DNA of 42,528 nucleotides from an uncultured Alsobacter sp. (GTDB lineage Bacteria; Pseudomonadota; Alphaproteobacteria; Rhizobiales; Beijerinckiaceae). The stretch lies in the NCBI RefSeq assembly GCF_945952055.1, contig NZ_CAMFHB010000051.1:1-42528 (forward strand), written 5' to 3'. Shown one piece after another: positions 1 to 9,127 of this stretch; the stretch's first letter is position 1, and every line of letters begins with the position of its first letter. The translations under genes and the position numbers were made by a program. The notes under the pieces are model-generated. The model made no database searches, was not told the origin of the DNA, and was given only the letters and a program-made list of their open reading frames with translations.

Positions 1-1
1 G

Positions 2-130
2 TTCGAGGCGGCCGGGCTCGCCGCCGGAGGCCGGCCGGCGCAGGCCGCGCCGCTGCGCGCGCCGGACAGGCCGTGGGCCGGACTGACCGATCCCGCGGGC
101 CACCAAGTGGCGGCCGTCTGCGAGCCCTGA
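2..130 (+). CDS. VOC/glyoxalase-like protein, C-terminal fragment
   Basis: An open frame runs in from the left edge of the window and stops at the TGA at 128-130. Only the last 42 residues are visible. They end in a tryptophan-containing segment followed by LTDPAGHQVAAVCEP. A 'DPAGH' element close to the C-terminus is typical of VOC (glyoxalase/bleomycin-resistance) fold proteins, where the last strand carries a metal-ligand region. The family call is an inference from this short motif. Substrate and exact function cannot be judged without the missing N-terminal part. The next gene on the same strand begins about 100 bp later. Confidence 0.5.
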   Translation, partial: FEAAGLAAGGRPAQAAPLRAPDRPWAGLTDPAGHQVAAVCEP

Positions 131-227
131 GCCCCGCGCGGGGGTTGCGCTGCCGCACGACCGCGACCACACTCCAAAAGCTCGGCTTCTGCGTCGCCGC
201 GCCATGGATGGGCACGAGGAGGGACTG

Positions 228-788
228 ATGGGCGGCTGGATCATCCTGGGGATCCTGGTGGTCGGCGCACTCTGGCTGATCACCGTCTACAACGGGCTGG
301 TCTCGATGCGGCAACGCGTCTCGCAGGCTTTCGCCGACATCGACGTGCAGCTCAAGCAGCGCCATGACCTCATCCCGAACCTCGTCGAGACGGTGAAGGG
401 CTACGCCACCCACGAGAAGGGCACCCTCGAGGCCGTGGTCCAGGCCCGCAACTCGGCGCTCGCGGCCCAGGGCCCGCAGGCCCAGGCTGCCGCCGAAGGC
501 CAGCTGGGTGCCGCGCTGGGACGGCTGATCGCCTTGTCGGAGGCCTATCCGGACCTCAAGGCCAACACCAATTTCCAGCAGCTGCAGATGGACCTCTCGG
601 ACATCGAGAACAAGCTCGCCGCGGCCCGTCGCTTCTTCAACAACGCAGTCAGCGAGTACAACGCCTCGATCCAGGCCTTCCCGGCCGCGCTGTTCGCCCG
701 CAACATGGGTTTTGCCGAACGCGAGTTCTTCGACGTCGGGCAGGAGGCCCGCCAGTCGCTGGACCAGGCGCCGACCGTGAAGTTCTGA
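228..788 (+). CDS. lemA: LemA family membrane protein
   Basis: The product of 186 residues has one N-terminal hydrophobic segment (about residues 3-22). A long helical domain follows, with the LemA hallmark run VSMRQRVSQAFADIDVQLKQ and the RHDLIPNLVETVKGYA region, and then the conserved RRFFNNAVSEYNASIQAFP stretch. LemA proteins are small membrane-anchored helical-bundle proteins of uncertain biochemical role, often encoded beside M48 peptidases, as here. I chose the ATG at 228 because GAGGAGG lies just upstream; an in-frame ATG at 204 has no such site. The M48 peptidase gene starts 22 bp after the stop, so the two are probably co-transcribed. Family assignment is secure and function is not. 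Confidence 0.93.
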   Translation: MGGWIILGILVVGALWLITVYNGLVSMRQRVSQAFADIDVQLKQRHDLIPNLVETVKGYATHEKGTLEAVVQARNSALAAQGPQAQAAAEGQLGAALGRLIALSEAYPDLKANTNFQQLQMDLSDIENKLAAARRFFNNAVSEYNASIQAFPAALFARNMGFAEREFFDVGQEARQSLDQAPTVKF

Positions 789-810
789 TCCGCGGCCACG
801 GGGGCCGGTC

Positions 811-1956
811 ATGTTCACCGCCTTCGGCCTCTACAGCCACATCCGGGCGAACCGCATCCGCTCGGTGCTGCTCACGGCGGGACTGTTCCTGCTGGTGTGG
901 CTTCTCGCCTATGCCTTCACGCTGTTCTACAACGCCATTGGCCGCTCCAACTTGCCGGTGGACCTGATCGCCCGCCGGGCCGCGGGGGACTGGCTCGGCA
1001 TCGTACCCTTCGTGACCCTGGGCACCGCGGGCTGGGTCTTTGCCGCCCGCAAGTTCCACCAGGGCATCATCGATGCTGTGACGGGCTCGCACGCGGTGGA
1101 GAGGGCGGCGCAGCCCCGCCTCTACAACCTCCTGGAAAATCTCTGCATTTCCCGCGGCCTTCCCGTGCCGAAGCTGGAGATCATCGACAGCGAGGTCCTC
1201 AACGCCTACGCGACCGGCCTCACGCCGGCGCAGTACACGATCAGCGTCACCACGGGCCTGCTGGCGGCCCTGGACGATGCAGAGGTCGAAGCGGTTCTCG
1301 CGCACGAATTGACGCACATCCGCAACGAGGACGTGAAGCTGATGGTGGTCGCGGCCGTCGTGGCGGGCGCGATCTCGTTCTTCGCGGAGATGTTCTTCCG
1401 CGTGGTGATGCGCTCGCGCTGGTCCTTCGGCTCGTCCCGCTCTTCCGACGATCGCAAGGGCGGGGGCGGGGCGGTGGTCGCGATCGTCATCGCCGTGGCG
1501 CTGATCGCCGCGGCCTGGCTCTTGTCCCTGGTCATCCGCTTCGCCCTGTCGCGCTCACGCGAGTTCCTGGCCGATGCCGGGGCGGTCGAGCTGACGAAGA
1601 ACCCGGACGCCATGATCAGCGCGCTGATGAAGATCTCCGGCCGCAGCGAACTCGAGGGCGTTCCCTCGGGCATCATGGAGATGTGCATCGACAATCCGCG
1701 GTCGGGGTTCGCCGATCTCTTCGCGACCCACCCCGCCATCGAGGATCGGGTTGAGGCGCTGGTCAAGTTCGCCGGTGGCCGGCTCCCGGATCCTGCCCAG
1801 GCGCCGGCCCAGCGCCCGCTGCCCGGGGCCCCGGACGGCCGGCTCACCGGGGGGCCCGATCCCGACGGGCCGGTGAATCCGTGGGGTCGTACCGCCGGTC
1901 ATCCCGACGGAAGTGCCTCCGGTCCGCCCGGTCCATGGGGGTCGCACCAGGGGTAG
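811..1956 (+). CDS. M48 family zinc metalloprotease (HtpX-like)
   Basis: The predicted integral-membrane metallopeptidase has 381 residues. Two hydrophobic segments occur near residues 18-40 and 65-80. The zinc-binding HELTH motif is at residues 165-169 and the third ligand, Glu251, lies in SREFLADAGAVEL. Another hydrophobic segment (about 220-240) sits between the two motifs, the usual HtpX/Ste24 layout. The C-terminal 60 residues are Pro/Gly-rich and look disordered. M48 proteases of this type degrade damaged or misfolded membrane proteins. The gene follows lemA by 22 bp, and the LemA-M48 pair recurs in many bacteria, suggesting a joint envelope-stress role. The symbol htpX is withheld because the protein is longer than classical HtpX and its neighbour differs. 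Confidence 0.9.
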   Translation: MFTAFGLYSHIRANRIRSVLLTAGLFLLVWLLAYAFTLFYNAIGRSNLPVDLIARRAAGDWLGIVPFVTLGTAGWVFAARKFHQGIIDAVTGSHAVERAAQPRLYNLLENLCISRGLPVPKLEIIDSEVLNAYATGLTPAQYTISVTTGLLAALDDAEVEAVLAHELTHIRNEDVKLMVVAAVVAGAISFFAEMFFRVVMRSRWSFGSSRSSDDRKGGGGAVVAIVIAVALIAAAWLLSLVIRFALSRSREFLADAGAVELTKNPDAMISALMKISGRSELEGVPSGIMEMCIDNPRSGFADLFATHPAIEDRVEALVKFAGGRLPDPAQAPAQRPLPGAPDGRLTGGPDPDGPVNPWGRTAGHPDGSASGPPGPWGSHQG

Positions 1957-2140
1957 GACCCGGTCCGACCCCGGCGCTACAGGCAGGGGCACGACGGACG
2001 CGAAAGGGGCCGCGCCCGCCCGCACCGGGCGACCAGCCATGAGAATTTGTCAGGGCGGGTGTTGCCGCAACTCCACAGCGAAAACGGGGGCCTGTGGCTA
2101 GAGTGCGGCCTGAGACCCGTCCACCGTTTCGGCAGGCCCA

Positions 2141-3358
2141 ATGAACCGCAGCATCCCGACCACGGCCGATCCGGCGACCGACGCCGCCGGGCTGCTGCGC
2201 CGCTTCGGCTTCGCCGTCCTGGTCATCTTGGCTCCCGTCGCGGCGCTCGTGAGCCGCCGTGGCCTCGTGATCCTCATTCCCATCGGCATCGCCCTGCTCG
2301 TCCTCGCGACGTTCATCGAGAGCGAGGGACGCGAACCGCTTGGGCGCGCGCGCCGCGCCCTGCTCGCACCCGCGGGCCTGATCGCCGCGTTTCTCGTGTT
2401 CTGGGCCGGGCTGTCGCTGATGTGGACGCCCTTTCCCGCGGCCGCGTCCGAGCGCCTGGTCAACCTGGCCGGCATCTCCGCGGTCGGCATGATCGCTGCG
2501 GCCGCGCTGCCGCAGCGGATGCGGGTCAGCAATCTCTACCTGATGCCCATCGGCGCGGGTCTCGCGGCGTTGGTCGCCCTCTTCCTGGAGGTGCGGGGCG
2601 TCAGCTTCGACACGGAGCCCACGACCGACACCGCGATCCTGGACCGCGGCCTGCTGATGCTGGTGCTGGTGGCGCCGTCGGCGATCAGCTGGCTGGCCTC
2701 GAAGGACCGCTACGTCGCCTGCTTCGCGCTCGTGGCCGTCGTCACCGCGGCTCTCGTCTATGGCGGGGCCTGGCCCGCGCTCGGGGCCTTCGCCATCGGC
2801 GCGGTGGTCTACGCCATCGTCACGCTCAACGCGGCGGCCGGACGCTGGGTCGCCCTGATCCTGATCCCGGGCCTCGTCCTTGCCGCTCCGGCGCTGCCGT
2901 TCCTGCTGCGGCCGGTCTCCAAGGTGACCTTCGGCATCACCCATCCCAAGGTGGAGACGATCCGCACCTGGTCGCGCATCGTCACCGACGATCCGGCGCG
3001 GCTCATCACAGGGCACGGCCTCGACACGGCCCTGCGCGCCAAGCTCGCCGGACTGGTTCCCAACCAGGCGCCGTCCGGGATTCTCTTCGAGGTCTGGTTC
3101 GAACTGGGCTTCCTGGGCGCCATCGCGCTCGCGCTCCTCCTCGCCAAGGCGGTCAACGGTGCCTCGCGGCTCCAGGGCGGGGCGGCGCCGGGCGCCATGA
3201 TGACGCTCGCGGTCGCCTTCTCGCTCGCGGTGCTCGGGCAGGGCGCGGCGCAGGCGTGGTGGCTGATCGGATTGGCTCTCGCGGCGATCCTCGCCGTGGC
3301 CGTGGACCGGGGGCAGTACCGGACCACCCGGCCGCGGTCTTCCGGCCCGGCCCGCTGA
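2141..3358 (+). CDS. O-antigen-ligase-like polytopic membrane protein
   Basis: This 405-residue protein is mostly hydrophobic, with about ten predicted membrane segments. Between the later segments, a periplasmic loop followed by GHGLDTALRAKL and then NQAPSGILFEVWFELGFLGA resembles the Wzy/WaaL signature, in which a 'HN..L..W.E.G..G' motif sits at the end of the large loop. Here Asn-Gln replaces His-Asn. Proteins of this fold polymerise or ligate lipid-linked glycans, but many relatives have no assigned substrate. No glycosyltransferase genes lie nearby to suggest one. The gene is preceded by a 184-bp gap and converges with the ABC gene cluster 21 bp downstream, so it appears monocistronic. 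Confidence 0.6.
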   Translation: MNRSIPTTADPATDAAGLLRRFGFAVLVILAPVAALVSRRGLVILIPIGIALLVLATFIESEGREPLGRARRALLAPAGLIAAFLVFWAGLSLMWTPFPAAASERLVNLAGISAVGMIAAAALPQRMRVSNLYLMPIGAGLAALVALFLEVRGVSFDTEPTTDTAILDRGLLMLVLVAPSAISWLASKDRYVACFALVAVVTAALVYGGAWPALGAFAIGAVVYAIVTLNAAAGRWVALILIPGLVLAAPALPFLLRPVSKVTFGITHPKVETIRTWSRIVTDDPARLITGHGLDTALRAKLAGLVPNQAPSGILFEVWFELGFLGAIALALLLAKAVNGASRLQGGAAPGAMMTLAVAFSLAVLGQGAAQAWWLIGLALAAILAVAVDRGQYRTTRPRSSGPAR

Positions 3359-3379
3359 TCCGGCGGGCGCCGCGCTCCT

Positions 3380-4348
3380 TCAGTCGACCAGATGGCAGGC
3401 GACGCCGTCGCGCAGGGCGGGTGCCTGCGCGCGGCAGCGATCCGTTGCCAGGGAGCAGCGTGGGTGGAAGGCGCATCCGGCGGGCGGGTCGATCGGATTG
3501 GGGGCGTCGCCCAGCACCGCCATGCGCCGCCGCCCCGTCATGGCGAGGTCCGGCACCGCGTCGAGCAGCATGCGCGTGTAGGGGTGGCGGGGCTCGGCAA
3601 ACAGCGTGCGCGCCGGCCCGACCTCCACGAGACGGCCGAGATACATGACGCCGATGGTCGTCGCCATGTGCCGCACGACGGCCAGGTTGTGGCTGATGAG
3701 GAGGTAGGTCAGCCCCAGGGCATCCTGCAGGTCGCGCATGAGGTTCAGGATCTGCGCCTGGACCGACACGTCGAGCGCCGAAGTGGGCTCGTCGCAAACG
3801 AGAAACTCCGCTTTCGGGGCGAGCGCGCGCGCGATGGCGATGCGTTGCCGCTGCCCGCCCGAGAACTCGTGCGGGTATTTCCGGGCATCGGCGGGGTCTA
3901 GGCCCACGCGCCGGAGCAAGTCCGCGGCCTGCCGGTCCGCCTCGCGGGCATCGGCGAGGCCGAAGGCGCGGATCGGCTCGGCGATGATCGGGCCCGCCCG
4001 CCAGCGCGGGTCGAGGCTCGCGAAGGGATCCTGGAAAATCATCTGGATCCGGCGCCGCAGCTCCTTGCGCCGCGACCGATCGGCCCGGCCGGTCATGGAC
4101 ACGCCGTCGATCACGACGTCGCCCGCCGTGGGCGTGAGCAGGCCCACGACCATGCGGGCCAAGGTCGACTTGCCCGAACCCGATTCCCCGACGATCGCGA
4201 AGGTCTCGCCCCGCCGGATGGCGAAGGACACGCCATCGACAGCCTTCAGGGTTTCCCGAGGGCGGCCGCTCAGCGTGCGTTCGAGCCAGGGGCGCGAGAC
4301 GTCGAAGGAGCGATGCAGCCCGTCGACACGGACGAAGGCATCGCTCAT
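3380..4348 (-). CDS. Peptide ABC transporter ATP-binding protein (DppF/OppF type)
   Basis: The second nucleotide-binding subunit of the peptide importer has 322 residues. Walker A is GESGSGKS at residues 54-61, the ABC signature is SGGQRQR, and Walker B is FLVCDEPTSALD followed by the switch-histidine region LLISHNLAVV. The C-terminal Oligo_HPY extension includes CAFHPRC, which is typical of OppD/OppF-type ATPases. The ATG at 4348 overlaps the stop of the upstream ATPase gene by 4 bp (ATGA), implying translational coupling. It is the last gene of the five-gene operon 8979-3380. Whether the cargo is a di- or oligopeptide, or another solute of the same transporter class, cannot be told from sequence. 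Confidence 0.95.
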   Translation of the reverse strand: MSDAFVRVDGLHRSFDVSRPWLERTLSGRPRETLKAVDGVSFAIRRGETFAIVGESGSGKSTLARMVVGLLTPTAGDVVIDGVSMTGRADRSRRKELRRRIQMIFQDPFASLDPRWRAGPIIAEPIRAFGLADAREADRQAADLLRRVGLDPADARKYPHEFSGGQRQRIAIARALAPKAEFLVCDEPTSALDVSVQAQILNLMRDLQDALGLTYLLISHNLAVVRHMATTIGVMYLGRLVEVGPARTLFAEPRHPYTRMLLDAVPDLAMTGRRRMAVLGDAPNPIDPPAGCAFHPRCSLATDRCRAQAPALRDGVACHLVD

Positions 4349-5391
4349 GGGACGGCCTCCCCCGGCGCGCCGTCCATCTCCGGCGCCGGCGCGGCGCCAT
4401 CGTCTCCCGCCCGGTCGGCCAGGCCGTCGCCGTAGAGGAAGCAGGCGACGCGGTGCTCGCCGCGCGTGACCAGTTCGGGCCTCTCCACGTGGCAGTGCGC
4501 GAAATTCTCGGGGCAGCGCGGGCAGAAGGCACAGCCTCTGGGCAGGTCCTGCAGCCGGGGCATGGCGCCGGGAATCTGCGCCAGGCGCTCCCGGTCGCCA
4601 TCGAGCCGGGGAATGGCGGCCATCAGCCCGCGGGCATAGGGATGCAGCGGCGCCCCCACGAGCGCGGCGACGGGGCCGGTCTCGACGATCCGGCCCGCAT
4701 ACATCACGGCGACGCGGTCGGCCGTCTCGGCGATGACGCCCATGTCGTGGGTGATCAGCATCACCGCCATGCCGCGCTCCAGGCACAGCTTGCGGATGAG
4801 GGCGATGATCTGGGCCTGCACCGAGACGTCGAGCGCGGTGGTGGGCTCGTCGGCGATGACGAGATCGGGCTCGGCGCACAGCGCCAGCGCCAGCACCACG
4901 CGCTGGCGCATGCCGCCGGAAAATTCGTGGGGGTAGGCGTCGGCGCGCCGCTCGGCGCCCTGGATCCCGACCTCCTTCAGCAGGTCGATGGCCCGCCGGC
5001 GGGCCTCGCGGCGCGATACCGGCAGGTGGGCGAGGATCGTCTGCTCGATCTGCTGGCCCACCGTGTAGAGCGGGTTGAGGCTCGTCAGCGGGTCCTGGAA
5101 CACCATCGCGATGCGGCGGCCCCGAACGGCCCGCATCTGGCGCTCCGGCAGGGCGTCGATGCGCTCGCCGAGAAGGCGGACTTCCCCGCTCACGATGCGC
5201 CCGGGAGGCTCGAGCAGCCCGATGACGGCGGCTCCGGTCAGGGATTTTCCGGCGCCCGATTCCCCCACGAGCCCGAGCACCTCACCCCGTCCGATGTCGA
5301 ACGATACGCCGTCGAGCGCCCGCAGTACGCCGCGACGGGACGCGAACTCGACCTTCAGGTCGCGGACGGAAAGGACGGGGCCGCTCGTCAT
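4345..5391 (-). CDS. Peptide ABC transporter ATP-binding protein (DppD/OppD type)
   Basis: The first ATPase of the importer has 348 residues. Walker A is GESGAGKS at residues 43-50, the signature is SGGMRQR, Walker B is LVIADEPTTALD, and the H-loop is LITHDMGVI. The C-terminal region carries a four-cysteine CAFCPRCPENFAHC stretch of the kind that can bind an Fe-S cluster in OppD/DppD proteins. The start at 5391 overlaps the stop of the DppC-type permease gene, and its own stop overlaps the start of the DppF-type gene, so the three are tightly coupled. It pairs with the product of 3380-4348 as the heterodimeric motor. Confidence 0.95.
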   Translation of the reverse strand: MTSGPVLSVRDLKVEFASRRGVLRALDGVSFDIGRGEVLGLVGESGAGKSLTGAAVIGLLEPPGRIVSGEVRLLGERIDALPERQMRAVRGRRIAMVFQDPLTSLNPLYTVGQQIEQTILAHLPVSRREARRRAIDLLKEVGIQGAERRADAYPHEFSGGMRQRVVLALALCAEPDLVIADEPTTALDVSVQAQIIALIRKLCLERGMAVMLITHDMGVIAETADRVAVMYAGRIVETGPVAALVGAPLHPYARGLMAAIPRLDGDRERLAQIPGAMPRLQDLPRGCAFCPRCPENFAHCHVERPELVTRGEHRVACFLYGDGLADRAGDDGAAPAPEMDGAPGEAVP

Positions 5392-6326
5392 CGCAGCTTC
5401 GGGTTCAATGCGTCGCGCAGCCAGTCGCCGCACAGGTTCAGCGCGAGCACGAAGACGGCGAGCGTGGCGCCGGGGAAGGCGACGATCCACCACTCGCCGG
5501 AGAACAGGAAGTCGTTGCCGATGCGGATGAGCGTGCCGAGCGACGGCTGCGTCGCCGGCAGGCCCACGCCGAGAAAGGACAGCGTCGCCTCGGTGATGAC
5601 GGCCAGGGCGATGTTGATGGTCAGGATCACCAGGATCGGTCCGGTGACGTTCGGCAGCACGTGGCGCACGAGGATGGCGGGGGCCGACAGGCCCATCAGG
5701 CGGGCGGCCTGGACGTAGTCCTTGTTCTTCTCGACCATCGTCGAGCCCCGCACGGTACGGGCGTACTGCACCCAGAAGGACAGGCCGATCGACACGATCA
5801 GCACGGCCATGGCGGTCGTCTCGCGCTGGCTGTCCTGGACCATGGCGTGGACGACCCCGTCGACGAGCAGCGCGATCAGGATGGCGGGGAAGGTCAGCTG
5901 GACGTCGGCGATCCGCATGATCACCGCGTCGATCCGCCCGCCGGCGAACCCGGCGACGAGCCCCAGGCCGATCCCGACCACTGCCGCCAGCGCGACGCCG
6001 CTGAGCCCGACGATCAGCGACACGCGCATGCCGTAGAGGATGGCCGACCAGAGGTCGCGGCCCTGGTTGTCGGTGCCGAGCAGGAAGCGCGGGTCGCCGC
6101 CCTCCACCCAGCGGGGCGGCGTCAGGGAATCGATGAGGCTCACGGCGCCGGGGTCGAAGGGATCGGACGGGGCGATCCATGGCGCCAGGGCCGCCGCGCC
6201 GGCCATCGCCAGCACCACGCACACCGAGACGAGCGCCATCGGGGTGGCGAGGAGGCTCGCCAGGACCTCGTTGTCCCTGGCCCGGGCGGACCAGCCGTCG
6301 CGTCGCTGCGTGTCGGGCGTGGACAT
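5388..6326 (-). CDS. Peptide ABC transporter permease (DppC type)
   Basis: This inner-membrane permease has 312 residues. A charged N-terminus is followed by one membrane helix, then a periplasmic segment containing LGTDNQGRDLWSAILYGMRVSL, the DppC/OppC N-terminal signature region, and five more helices. The EAA coupling loop lies around AARLMGLSAPAILVRHVLPN. I favour the ATG at 6326 because a GGTGG lies 8 bp upstream of it. A GTG at 6338, only 3 bp after the previous stop, would add four residues. The stop overlaps the start of the downstream ATPase gene. It partners with the DppB-type permease encoded just upstream. Confidence 0.93.
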   Translation of the reverse strand: MSTPDTQRRDGWSARARDNEVLASLLATPMALVSVCVVLAMAGAAALAPWIAPSDPFDPGAVSLIDSLTPPRWVEGGDPRFLLGTDNQGRDLWSAILYGMRVSLIVGLSGVALAAVVGIGLGLVAGFAGGRIDAVIMRIADVQLTFPAILIALLVDGVVHAMVQDSQRETTAMAVLIVSIGLSFWVQYARTVRGSTMVEKNKDYVQAARLMGLSAPAILVRHVLPNVTGPILVILTINIALAVITEATLSFLGVGLPATQPSLGTLIRIGNDFLFSGEWWIVAFPGATLAVFVLALNLCGDWLRDALNPKLR

Positions 6327-6341
6327 CGGTTGCGCCACCGC

Positions 6342-7319
6342 TCAGGCCGGCCGCGCTGCGATGCGCAGGCGCGGATCGACGGCTGCGTAGAGGAGGTCGA
6401 CGACCAGGTTGATGCCCACGAAGATGGTCGCGGTCAGCATGAGGTAGGCGGCCATGACCGGAATGTCGACGTTCTGGACCGCGCCGAGGAACAGCAGTCC
6501 CATGCCCGGCCACTGGAAGACGTATTCGGTGATCAGCGCGAAGGCGATCAGGGATCCCAGCTGCAGGCCGGTGACGGTGATGAGCGGGACGAGCGTGTTC
6601 TTCAGCGCGTGCCCGAAATGGATCGTGCGGTTGCGCAGGCCCCGTGCCCGCGCGAAGCGGATGTAGTCCGTGCGCAGCACCTCGAGCATCTCCGCCCGGA
6701 CGAGGCGGGTGATGAGCGTCATCTGGAAAAGGGCGAGGGTGACGGCCGGCAGGATGAGGGCCTTCAGGCCGGAGGCCGTCAGCAGCCCCGTGCTCCAGCC
6801 AGCCAGCATCACCACGTCGCCCCGGCCATAGGACGGCAGCCAGCCGAGCTGCACCGAGAAGAGGTAGCGCAGCAGGATGGCGATGAGGAAGGTGGGCAGG
6901 GAGATCCCGACCAGCGAGACGGCCATGAAAAGGGAGGCGAGAAGGCTGTCGCGCCGCAAGGCCGTGAACACGCCCATCGGGATGCCCACCAGCAGCGCGA
7001 GCACGGCCGCGACCCCCGCCAGCTCCAGGGTTGCCGGCATCCGCTCGCCGATGAGGCCCCTCACCGGCTGGCGGAACTGGTAGGACATGCCGAAATCGAA
7101 CTGCGCGGCCCGCACGAGATAGGCCGCGAACTGGACCGGCACGGGTCGGTCGAGGCCGAGGTCCTGGCGCACGCGTTCGCGCTGCTCGCGCGGGGTGTCG
7201 ATGGAGACGATCTGGTTCACCGGATCGCCCACGAAGCGGAACATCGTGAAGGCGATCAGCCCGACGGCGATCATCACGATCACCGACTGGAACAGCCTGC
7301 GGATCACGAAGGCGATCAT
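6342..7319 (-). CDS. Peptide ABC transporter permease (DppB type)
   Basis: This permease has 325 residues and about six membrane helices. The N-terminal MIAFVIRRLFQSVIVMIAVG helix and the DLGLDRPVPVQFAAYL periplasmic element are characteristic of DppB/OppB/GsiC permeases. The EAA loop is RFARARGLRNRTIHFGHALKN. The ATG at 7319 lies 73 bp downstream of the binding-protein stop. The gene is second in the operon and forms the transmembrane heterodimer with the DppC-type subunit. Confidence 0.94.
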   Translation of the reverse strand: MIAFVIRRLFQSVIVMIAVGLIAFTMFRFVGDPVNQIVSIDTPREQRERVRQDLGLDRPVPVQFAAYLVRAAQFDFGMSYQFRQPVRGLIGERMPATLELAGVAAVLALLVGIPMGVFTALRRDSLLASLFMAVSLVGISLPTFLIAILLRYLFSVQLGWLPSYGRGDVVMLAGWSTGLLTASGLKALILPAVTLALFQMTLITRLVRAEMLEVLRTDYIRFARARGLRNRTIHFGHALKNTLVPLITVTGLQLGSLIAFALITEYVFQWPGMGLLFLGAVQNVDIPVMAAYLMLTATIFVGINLVVDLLYAAVDPRLRIAARPA

Positions 7320-7392
7320 GCGTCGTCGACCTCCGTCGGGACCCCGCCCGCGGGGAGCGGCCAGCGCGGCCGCGACCCCCCGGGCGGCAGCC

Positions 7393-8979
7393 TCATTCCT
7401 TGGTCGCCCAGTAGAACAGGAACTGGTTGTCGGCCCGCTGAACGACCTTCACCTTCTTCGACACGCCCCAGGCGAGCGACTGCTGGTGCAGGGGCACGTA
7501 GCCCACGTCCTTGTTCTGGCCGATGTCGTAGGCCTGGTAGATCAGGTCGTCGCGCTTCTTCGGGTCGTTCTCGGACAGGATCTGGTCGGCGAGCTTGTCG
7601 ATCTCGGGGTTGCAGTACCCGCCGAGGTTGGACTCGCCCCGGCCCTTCCCCTGGTCGTTCCGGCAGCCATACATCCCGTAGATGATGTTCCAGCTGTCGA
7701 ACGAGCTCGGGGTCCAGCCCAGCAGGTAGAACGAGGTGTCGAAGCTCGGCGCCAGCACCTTGCCGAAGTACTTGGCCTTGGGCTGGGCGTTCAGCGTCAC
7801 CTTGATACCGATGCGCGCCATCATGCCGACGACGGCCTGGCAGATGGCCTCGTCCGCGACGTAGCGGTCGTTCGGGCAATCGAGCGTCACCTCGAAGCCC
7901 TGCGGGTAGCCGGCCTCGGCCAGGAGCTTCTTGGCGCCCTCCACGTCATAGGGGAAGCGCTTGAACTCGCCTGCCCGGGAGTAGAGCAGCGGCGAGATCA
8001 TCAGGGGCGTCGGCGTCGCCAGCCCCCGCATGATCTTGTCGCGGATCGCGTTGATGTCGATCGACTGGTAGACGGCCTGGCGGACGCGGGCGTCCTTGAA
8101 GGGGTTCCTGCCCTTCACGTTGGAGTATTTGAGCTCGTTGCTGCGCTGGTCGAAGCCCAGGAAGATCGTGCGCAGCTCCGGCCCGGTCATCACCGTGGTC
8201 GACTGGCCCGCATTGACGCGCTGGATGTCCTGCACGGGCACCGGGTCCATCCAGTCGATCTCACCCGACAGCAGGGCGGCGACGCGCGTGGCATCCGACG
8301 CAATCGGCGTGAAGATCACCTCGGTCAGATTGTGCTCGGGCTTGCCCCACCAGGCGGGGTTCGGCTTCCAGACGGTCTTCACGCCGGCCTGGTGGCTTTC
8401 GAGACGGAAGGGGCCGGTCCCGTTGGCGTTCAGCGCGGCGTAGCCGGGCGTCTGGGCGTTCGGAGGCGTGGGCGCGACGGCGTTGTTCGCCTCCGCCCAC
8501 TTCTTCGACATGATGTACCAGGTGTCCCACTCGTAGTGCAGGATCGGGTTGGGCGCCGAGAGCACGACGTCGACGGTGTAGTCGTCCACCTTCACGAACT
8601 GCGTGTCCGCGGAGATGCGGGCCGTGAGGTTGGAGCCCGTGGCGCGCACGCGGTCGGCGGAGAACAGGACGTCGTCGGCCGTGAAGTCCTCGCCGTTGGC
8701 GAACTTCACGCCCTTGCGCAGGTAGAAGCGCCAGCGCGTCGGCTCGGCGATCTCCCAGCGTTCCGCCAGGCCCGGCAGGATCTCGAGATTGGGTCCGCGC
8801 TTCGTCAGGCCCTCGTACACGGCGCCGTGCATGGCCAGCGTGAACGTTTCGTTCAGCGTGTAGGGATCGAGCGACTTGAAATCCCCCTGCGCCGCGAACC
8901 GAAAGGTCCTCGCGCTGGCGGGTGCGCTGAGTAGCGCCAATGCGGCGATGGCCGCCATGACGACCCGACGGAGCCCCAT
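7393..8979 (-). CDS. Peptide ABC transporter substrate-binding protein (SBP family 5)
   Basis: This periplasmic receptor has 528 residues. The N-terminus is a Sec signal peptide with a likely cleavage after an Ala-x-Ala ending near residue 23. The body carries the family-5 hallmarks: FRFAAQGDFKSLDPY at the mature N-terminus, YEGLTKRG..LEILPGLAERWEI, and RFYLRKGVKFANGEDFTADDV. I start it at the ATG at 8979, preceded by AGGGGAAGG at ideal distance, rather than the ATG at 8997. It is the first gene of the importer operon, and the highly expressed receptor is separated from the permeases by 73 bp. Family members bind peptides, nickel, opines or other solutes; the nearby M20 hydrolases favour peptides or acylated amino acids. 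Confidence 0.94.
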   Translation of the reverse strand: MGLRRVVMAAIAALALLSAPASARTFRFAAQGDFKSLDPYTLNETFTLAMHGAVYEGLTKRGPNLEILPGLAERWEIAEPTRWRFYLRKGVKFANGEDFTADDVLFSADRVRATGSNLTARISADTQFVKVDDYTVDVVLSAPNPILHYEWDTWYIMSKKWAEANNAVAPTPPNAQTPGYAALNANGTGPFRLESHQAGVKTVWKPNPAWWGKPEHNLTEVIFTPIASDATRVAALLSGEIDWMDPVPVQDIQRVNAGQSTTVMTGPELRTIFLGFDQRSNELKYSNVKGRNPFKDARVRQAVYQSIDINAIRDKIMRGLATPTPLMISPLLYSRAGEFKRFPYDVEGAKKLLAEAGYPQGFEVTLDCPNDRYVADEAICQAVVGMMARIGIKVTLNAQPKAKYFGKVLAPSFDTSFYLLGWTPSSFDSWNIIYGMYGCRNDQGKGRGESNLGGYCNPEIDKLADQILSENDPKKRDDLIYQAYDIGQNKDVGYVPLHQQSLAWGVSKKVKVVQRADNQFLFYWATKE

Positions 8980-9127
8980 GACCTTCCCCTGCTTCATTCT
9001 GGTTCGCGCGGAGCGGCGCGCCGAGCCTTATAGGCCGGCATTCCTCGCCATTCAGTTAGCAACCGTGAGTTTAGCCGTGGCACCCGTCCGAGCGGGTGCC
9101 ACCATCGCCAACGCCTGGCGCGTCGAT

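Noticed and set aside
2047-3648. 533-codon plus-strand open frame over the O-antigen-ligase-like gene
   Set aside because: Arg/Gly/Pro-rich shadow; the other frame gives a coherent multi-helix membrane protein.
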